A stretch of 10,671 bases of DNA from Gammaproteobacteria bacterium. Its GTDB lineage: Bacteria; Pseudomonadota; Gammaproteobacteria; Thiohalospirales; Thiohalospiraceae. The translations under genes were made by a program, and so were the position numbers. The stretch is taken from contig JABURU010000217.1 in NCBI GenBank assembly GCA_014762485.1, positions 1-10,671 on the forward strand. The letters run 5' to 3'. Positions 7,037-10,671 of the stretch are shown in pieces; position 1 is the stretch's first letter, and every line of letters starts with the position of its first letter. The notes below the pieces were generated by a model. The model saw only the letters and a program-made list of their open reading frames with translations, ran no database searches and was not told where the DNA came from.

Positions 7037-8317
7037 TTGGCCAAAAACATACAAGCTATACGTGGCATGCACGATATCCTGCCAGAGCAAACGCCATACT
7101 GGCAATATCTGGAAGGTGTAATGCGTGATGTACTGTTGTCATATGGCTATCGTGAAATTCGTATGCCATTGGTGGAAATGACCGAGCTGTTTAAACGCTC
7201 TATTGGCGAAGTAACCGACATTGTTGAAAAAGAGATGTATACCTTTGATGATCGCAATGGGGATAGTCTGACCTTGCGTCCAGAGGGAACAGCTAGCTGC
7301 GTTCGTGCCTGTATGGAAAATGGTCTGTTGCATAACCAGTCTCAGCGCGTGTGGTATATCGGCCCGATGTTCCGCCATGAACGTCCACAAAAGGGGCGTT
7401 ATCGCCAGTTCCACCAGATTGGTGTGGAAGTTTTTGGTATGCAGGGCCCAGATATTGATGCTGAGCTGATACTAATGAGCGCCCGCATGCTCAAGCAGCT
7501 GGACCTATCTGAAAATGTTGTATTGCATATTAATTCACTGGGTACCTCGGAAGCCCGTGCTGCCTATCGTAAGATATTGGTGGAGTACCTAGCGGCACAC
7601 GGCGATAAACTGGATGACGATAGCAAGCGTCGCCTGGAGTCCAACCCTTTACGCATACTGGATAGTAAGAACCCGGATATGCAGCAGTTGATCGAAGACG
7701 CCCCCAAGCTAATGGATCACCTGGATGAAGAGTCCAGGGCCCATTTTCAGCGTGTAAAACAGTACCTGGATAATGCCGGGATTAAATACGTGGTGAACCA
7801 GCGCCTGGTTCGAGGCCTGGACTATTACAGTCGTACCGTATTTGAATGGATTACCGATCAGCTTGGTGCCCAGGGGACGGTTCTTGCCGGTGGTCGTTTT
7901 GATGGGCTGGTGGAACAGCTCGGTGGGAAGCCCACACCTGCGATTGGATTTGCTATGGGAATAGAGCGTTTAATTGCCCTGTTAGAGGATAACAAGCTGG
8001 CCAAGTCGATTGAATCGACGCCACATGTTTATATCCTGCCCATGGGTAATGCCGCTGAACTTAAAGCTATGGAACTGTCTGAAAGCTTACGTAATCAGGT
8101 AAATGGTTTACGCATCCAGTTACACTGCGGTGCTGGCAGCTTTAAGAGTCAAATGAAAAAGGCGGATAAAAGTGGTGCACGCTTCGCCATGATTTTGGGT
8201 GAAGATGAATTGAATTCGGGCACCGTCGCATTGAAAGATATGCAACAGGGTGAACAGCAACATTACGAGCAATCCCAGCTGGCAGAACACTTATCTGCTG
8301 TATTGGGACTGGTATAA
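7037..8317 (+). CDS. hisS: Histidyl-tRNA synthetase
   Basis: HisRS is a class II aminoacyl-tRNA synthetase that charges tRNA-His. From the TTG at 7037 it has 426 residues (E. coli 424) and the family N-terminus MAKNIQAIRGM. GGGGA at 7025-7029 is placed 7 nt ahead of it. An in-frame ATG at 6980 would lie inside pilW and add 19 unrelated residues, so it is rejected. Motif 2 is visible as YIGPMFRHERPQKGRYRQFHQ with R113. The histidine-binding signature LVRGLDYYSRTVFEW holds R259, and motif 3 is GFAMGIERL (304-312). The C-terminal anticodon-binding domain covers roughly 325-426. It begins 26 nt after pilW, and yfgM follows after 16 nt. Confidence 0.97.
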   Translation: MAKNIQAIRGMHDILPEQTPYWQYLEGVMRDVLLSYGYREIRMPLVEMTELFKRSIGEVTDIVEKEMYTFDDRNGDSLTLRPEGTASCVRACMENGLLHNQSQRVWYIGPMFRHERPQKGRYRQFHQIGVEVFGMQGPDIDAELILMSARMLKQLDLSENVVLHINSLGTSEARAAYRKILVEYLAAHGDKLDDDSKRRLESNPLRILDSKNPDMQQLIEDAPKLMDHLDEESRAHFQRVKQYLDNAGIKYVVNQRLVRGLDYYSRTVFEWITDQLGAQGTVLAGGRFDGLVEQLGGKPTPAIGFAMGIERLIALLEDNKLAKSIESTPHVYILPMGNAAELKAMELSESLRNQVNGLRIQLHCGAGSFKSQMKKADKSGARFAMILGEDELNSGTVALKDMQQGEQQHYEQSQLAEHLSAVLGLV

Positions 8318-8333
8318 CTAATGGGAGGTCGCA

Positions 8334-8975
8334 GTGGAACATCTGCATGAAGAAGAACAGTTAGAAAAAGCCAAAGAGTGGTGGAATAAAAACGGCAAAC
8401 TGGTAATTGGCGGTATTATTGTCGCCATAGTTGCTGCCCTTTCTGTTCAGACATGGCTACAGAACCAGCGCCAATATATGGCAATGGCTTCGGCTGAATA
8501 TACCCAGCTATTAACATACATGGATGAGGACAAGGTGAAGGCCAAAGGGGCGGCTGACGCGATCACCACTGATTACGCTGATACACTGTATGCCTCGTTA
8601 GCAGCACTGTTTAGTGCGAAGCTGGCCGCAGATGAGAATGACTGGGCAGGTGCCAGTACTAAGCTGCAATGGATTACTGACAATGGTTCAGATGATGGTA
8701 TCAGACACATTGCAAGAATTCGCCTCGCCTATGTACTGATGCAGCAGAACAAACTGGATGAAGCACTGGCTATTATCTCCGGCGAAGAGAGCGATGCCTT
8801 TAAGTCTGAGTATGCGGAAGTGCGTGGTGATATTCTGTTGGCCAAAGGCGATAAGGCTGGGGCCAGAGAGTCATATGTGCAAGCATTATCAGCATCTTCA
8901 TTACAGGGCAACAATCGCCTGTTGCAAGTTAAGATCGATGACCTGGCGACTAAAAATAATGGGGCAAGCAAGTGA
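8334..8975 (+). CDS. yfgM: YfgM, TPR-type ancillary subunit of the SecYEG translocon
   Basis: In E. coli YfgM is an inner-membrane protein that associates with SecYEG and PpiD and hands secreted proteins to periplasmic chaperones. This copy has 213 residues (E. coli 206). The short acidic cytoplasmic tail MEHLHEEEQLEKAKEWW is followed by one membrane segment at ~22-40 (KLVIGGIIVAIVAALSV) and a periplasmic helical-repeat domain. Recognisable parts are LAYVLMQQNKLDEALAII and EVRGDILLAKGDKAGARESY near the C-terminus. The start is GTG, preceded by GGAGG at 8324-8328, 5 nt away. The hisS-yfgM-bamB-der order is widely conserved in gammaproteobacteria. The stop TGA overlaps the bamB start. Confidence 0.93.
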   Translation: MEHLHEEEQLEKAKEWWNKNGKLVIGGIIVAIVAALSVQTWLQNQRQYMAMASAEYTQLLTYMDEDKVKAKGAADAITTDYADTLYASLAALFSAKLAADENDWAGASTKLQWITDNGSDDGIRHIARIRLAYVLMQQNKLDEALAIISGEESDAFKSEYAEVRGDILLAKGDKAGARESYVQALSASSLQGNNRLLQVKIDDLATKNNGASK

Positions 8976-10150
8976 TGCGCAGTAGTCTAATACTATTGTT
9001 GATTGCCTTTATTACCGCGTGTGGTTCTGATCCAATACGTGTACCTCACAAACTAGTAGATATTAAACCTGAAGCCAAAGTAAGACTACAGTGGGTCCGG
9101 CAACATGGTACAGGTAATGGTGTGCAATATGTGAAGCTGCAACCTGCGGTAAATGGCAGCATTATTTATTCGGTAGATCGCCAGGGCCTGGTTACTGCTT
9201 ATGACAAGGCCACAGGCAAAACCGTATGGAGTAAGAAATATCCGATTGAGGCTTCTGCTGGCCCGACCGTGGACGCGGACTCGATATTGATTGCCTCTTT
9301 TAATGGTGAAGTTCTTGCCCTGAATTTAGAAGATGGTACGCAGAAGTGGAAAGTTCTGGTTTCCTCGGAAATACTGTCTGCTCCAGTTTCTGCTTCCGGT
9401 AAAGTACTGGTTCACACCAATGATGGAAAACTATTTGCGTTCAATAACTCAAATGGACAACTGCAATGGACCTATGACCGTACCGTTCCTGTCCTGAGCT
9501 TACGCGGTACCAGTAAGCCCGTTATTATTGGGGATATTGTTTTTGATACATTCAGCAACGGTAAGTTGACTATTTTAAGATTGAATGACGGTAAAGTACT
9601 GTTAGAGCAACCGCAAGCAATTCCTAAAGGCCGTACAGATCTGGAACGTATGGTCGATTCGGACAGTGGTCCCGTTGTTGATAATGATATTGTATATAGT
9701 GCTTCATATCAGGGCTTTGTGCATGCAACAAATCTGCGAGCAGGAAGAAAGCTGTGGCAGCGTGAGATCTCTACCTTCCTACCGATGTTAGTGCAGGGAG
9801 AGCTACTCTATATTGTTGATGAGTTCGATACGGTCTGGGCCATCAATAAGCGAAGTGGAGTGCCTGTGTGGAAGCAGGAACAACTTTATGCCCGTGCATT
9901 AACCGCACCGACGATGATGGGAGAATACTTACTGTTTGGTGATTATGCGGGGTACGTTCATGTTCTCGATAAGAATGATGGTCACTTTGTTACCCGAGTA
10001 TTAGTGACATCGCCTGAAGAAGACAGCCACTATGATCTTACAGAGGAAGATGTAGCGGGTATTCAGGTAGCACCAGTAGTGAATGGTAATACATTTTATG
10101 TTTATGCCAACAGTGGGCGTATTGCTGCCTATACCATTCAATCCAAGTGA
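8975..10150 (+). CDS. bamB: Outer membrane protein assembly factor BamB
   Basis: BamB is an outer-membrane lipoprotein of the BAM complex that folds beta-barrel proteins into the outer membrane. From the ATG at 8975 it has 391 residues (E. coli 392). The signal peptide ends in ITAC with lipidated C16. An eight-bladed PQQ-type beta-propeller follows, seen in repeats such as AYDKATGKTVW, ALNLEDGTQKW, AFNNSNGQLQW, ATNLRAGRKLW and AINKRSGVPVW. Residues known in E. coli to contact BamA have counterparts: LSLRG (L174, L176, R177) and the D228/D230 pair in MVDSDSGP. The start is the ATG that overlaps the yfgM stop (TGATG); a GTG one codon earlier is possible. Its stop overlaps a GTG that may begin der. 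Confidence 0.96.
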   Translation: MRSSLILLLIAFITACGSDPIRVPHKLVDIKPEAKVRLQWVRQHGTGNGVQYVKLQPAVNGSIIYSVDRQGLVTAYDKATGKTVWSKKYPIEASAGPTVDADSILIASFNGEVLALNLEDGTQKWKVLVSSEILSAPVSASGKVLVHTNDGKLFAFNNSNGQLQWTYDRTVPVLSLRGTSKPVIIGDIVFDTFSNGKLTILRLNDGKVLLEQPQAIPKGRTDLERMVDSDSGPVVDNDIVYSASYQGFVHATNLRAGRKLWQREISTFLPMLVQGELLYIVDEFDTVWAINKRSGVPVWKQEQLYARALTAPTMMGEYLLFGDYAGYVHVLDKNDGHFVTRVLVTSPEEDSHYDLTEEDVAGIQVAPVVNGNTFYVYANSGRIAAYTIQSK

Positions 10151-10164
10151 GTTCTCAAACTAAT

Positions 10165-10650
10165 ATGAAACCTGTCATAGCCCTGGTTGGTCGCCCAAAT
10201 GTTGGAAAATCAACTCTTTTTAATCGTCTAACTGGTACCAGGGATGCCCTGGTAGCTGATCAGCCGGGCTTAACCCGTGATCGAAAATATGGTGAGGTGA
10301 CCTTTCAAAAGCGTAGCTTTATCCTGATAGATACTGGTGGTCTAAGCGGGGAAGATGAAGGCATAGATGCCAATATGGCGAAACAATCCTGGCAAGCCGT
10401 AGAAGAAGCCGACATGGTGCTGTTTCTTGTCGATGCTCGTGCAGGCCTGGGAGCTGGTGATGAATTCATTGCCAAACAACTGAGACACTATGGTAAGCCT
10501 GTCATTGTCGTTGTGAATAAGGCCGAGGGACTTACTCCAGTAATGGCCGCAGTCGAGTTTCATGCCCTTGGATTGGGTGAACCATACTCGATTTCAGCTG
10601 AACATGGGCAAGTCATTCCCAGGTTAATCGAACACCTTATTCCTGAATAA
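10165..10650 (+). pseudogene. der: GTPase Der (EngA), first GTPase domain only, ended by an in-frame TAA
   Basis: Der is an essential GTPase with two tandem G domains and a KH-like domain that acts in 50S ribosome assembly; family members have roughly 440-500 residues. Here only 161 residues are readable from ATG 10165. An alternative GTG at 10147 overlaps the bamB stop and adds six. The first G domain is complete: P-loop GRPNVGKS, PGLTRDRKYG, DTGG, NKAE and SAEHG. G4 carries Glu where NKxD is usual, a change I recall from some other Der proteins. Translation stops at TAA 10648-10650, just after IEHLIPE. The same frame continues as TIEEEEE to the window edge, which looks like the acidic linker to the second G domain. 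A nonsense change or base error inside an intact gene is the simplest reading. A genuinely split or truncated Der is the alternative. Confidence 0.8.
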
Positions 10651-10671
10651 ACCATTGAAGAAGAAGAGGAA

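Noticed and set aside
10648..10650. TAA used as a sense codon in this organism
   Set aside because: TAA terminates hscA, fdx, ndk, pilW and hisS at their normal family lengths, so general reassignment is not supported.
10630..10671. Frameshift as the cause of the der interruption
   Set aside because: The glutamate-rich linker-like codons follow in the same frame as the first G domain, while the +1 frame reads basic residues and the +2 frame has a TGA at the same place.

Overview
The window is a stretch of gammaproteobacterial chromosome with moderate GC. Every protein-coding gene lies on the + strand. It runs from the end of an isc iron-sulfur operon (hscA 3' part, fdx, iscX) into the housekeeping block ndk - rlmN - pilW - hisS - yfgM - bamB - der. 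This order is close to the one known from Pseudomonas and relatives. IscX, the Fdx cysteine pattern, YfgM and the PilW lipoprotein all point to Gammaproteobacteria. I cannot name the genus from this sequence alone.

Region by region: 1-1583 holds the HscA chaperone C-terminal half, the ISC-type [2Fe-2S] ferredoxin and IscX, which together complete Fe-S cluster assembly on IscU. 1768-4380 holds a large, visibly more A/T-rich gene for a membrane hybrid sensor kinase (MASE3 - PAS - PAS - HisKA - HATPase - REC). It has non-coding spacers of roughly 184 and 259 nt on its two sides and interrupts the usual iscX-ndk adjacency. 4381-4639 is a structured intergenic region with several inverted repeats and a possible ndk promoter. 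4640-10650 is a tightly packed series: nucleoside diphosphate kinase, the dual rRNA/tRNA m2A methyltransferase RlmN, the type IV pilus lipoprotein PilW, histidyl-tRNA synthetase, the translocon-associated YfgM, the outer-membrane assembly lipoprotein BamB and the first GTPase domain of Der. Several junctions overlap (rlmN/pilW, yfgM/bamB, bamB/der), which suggests translational coupling.

Three departures from the expected arrangement stand out. The der reading frame meets an in-frame TAA exactly after its first GTPase domain, and an acidic linker-like sequence continues in the same frame beyond it. The genes rodZ and ispG, normally between pilW and hisS, are absent from that position, leaving a 26-nt junction. 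An orphan hybrid kinase is inserted between iscX and ndk. Most of the window is otherwise ordinary housekeeping sequence. I found no CRISPR array, tRNA, rRNA, insertion sequence or defence system.
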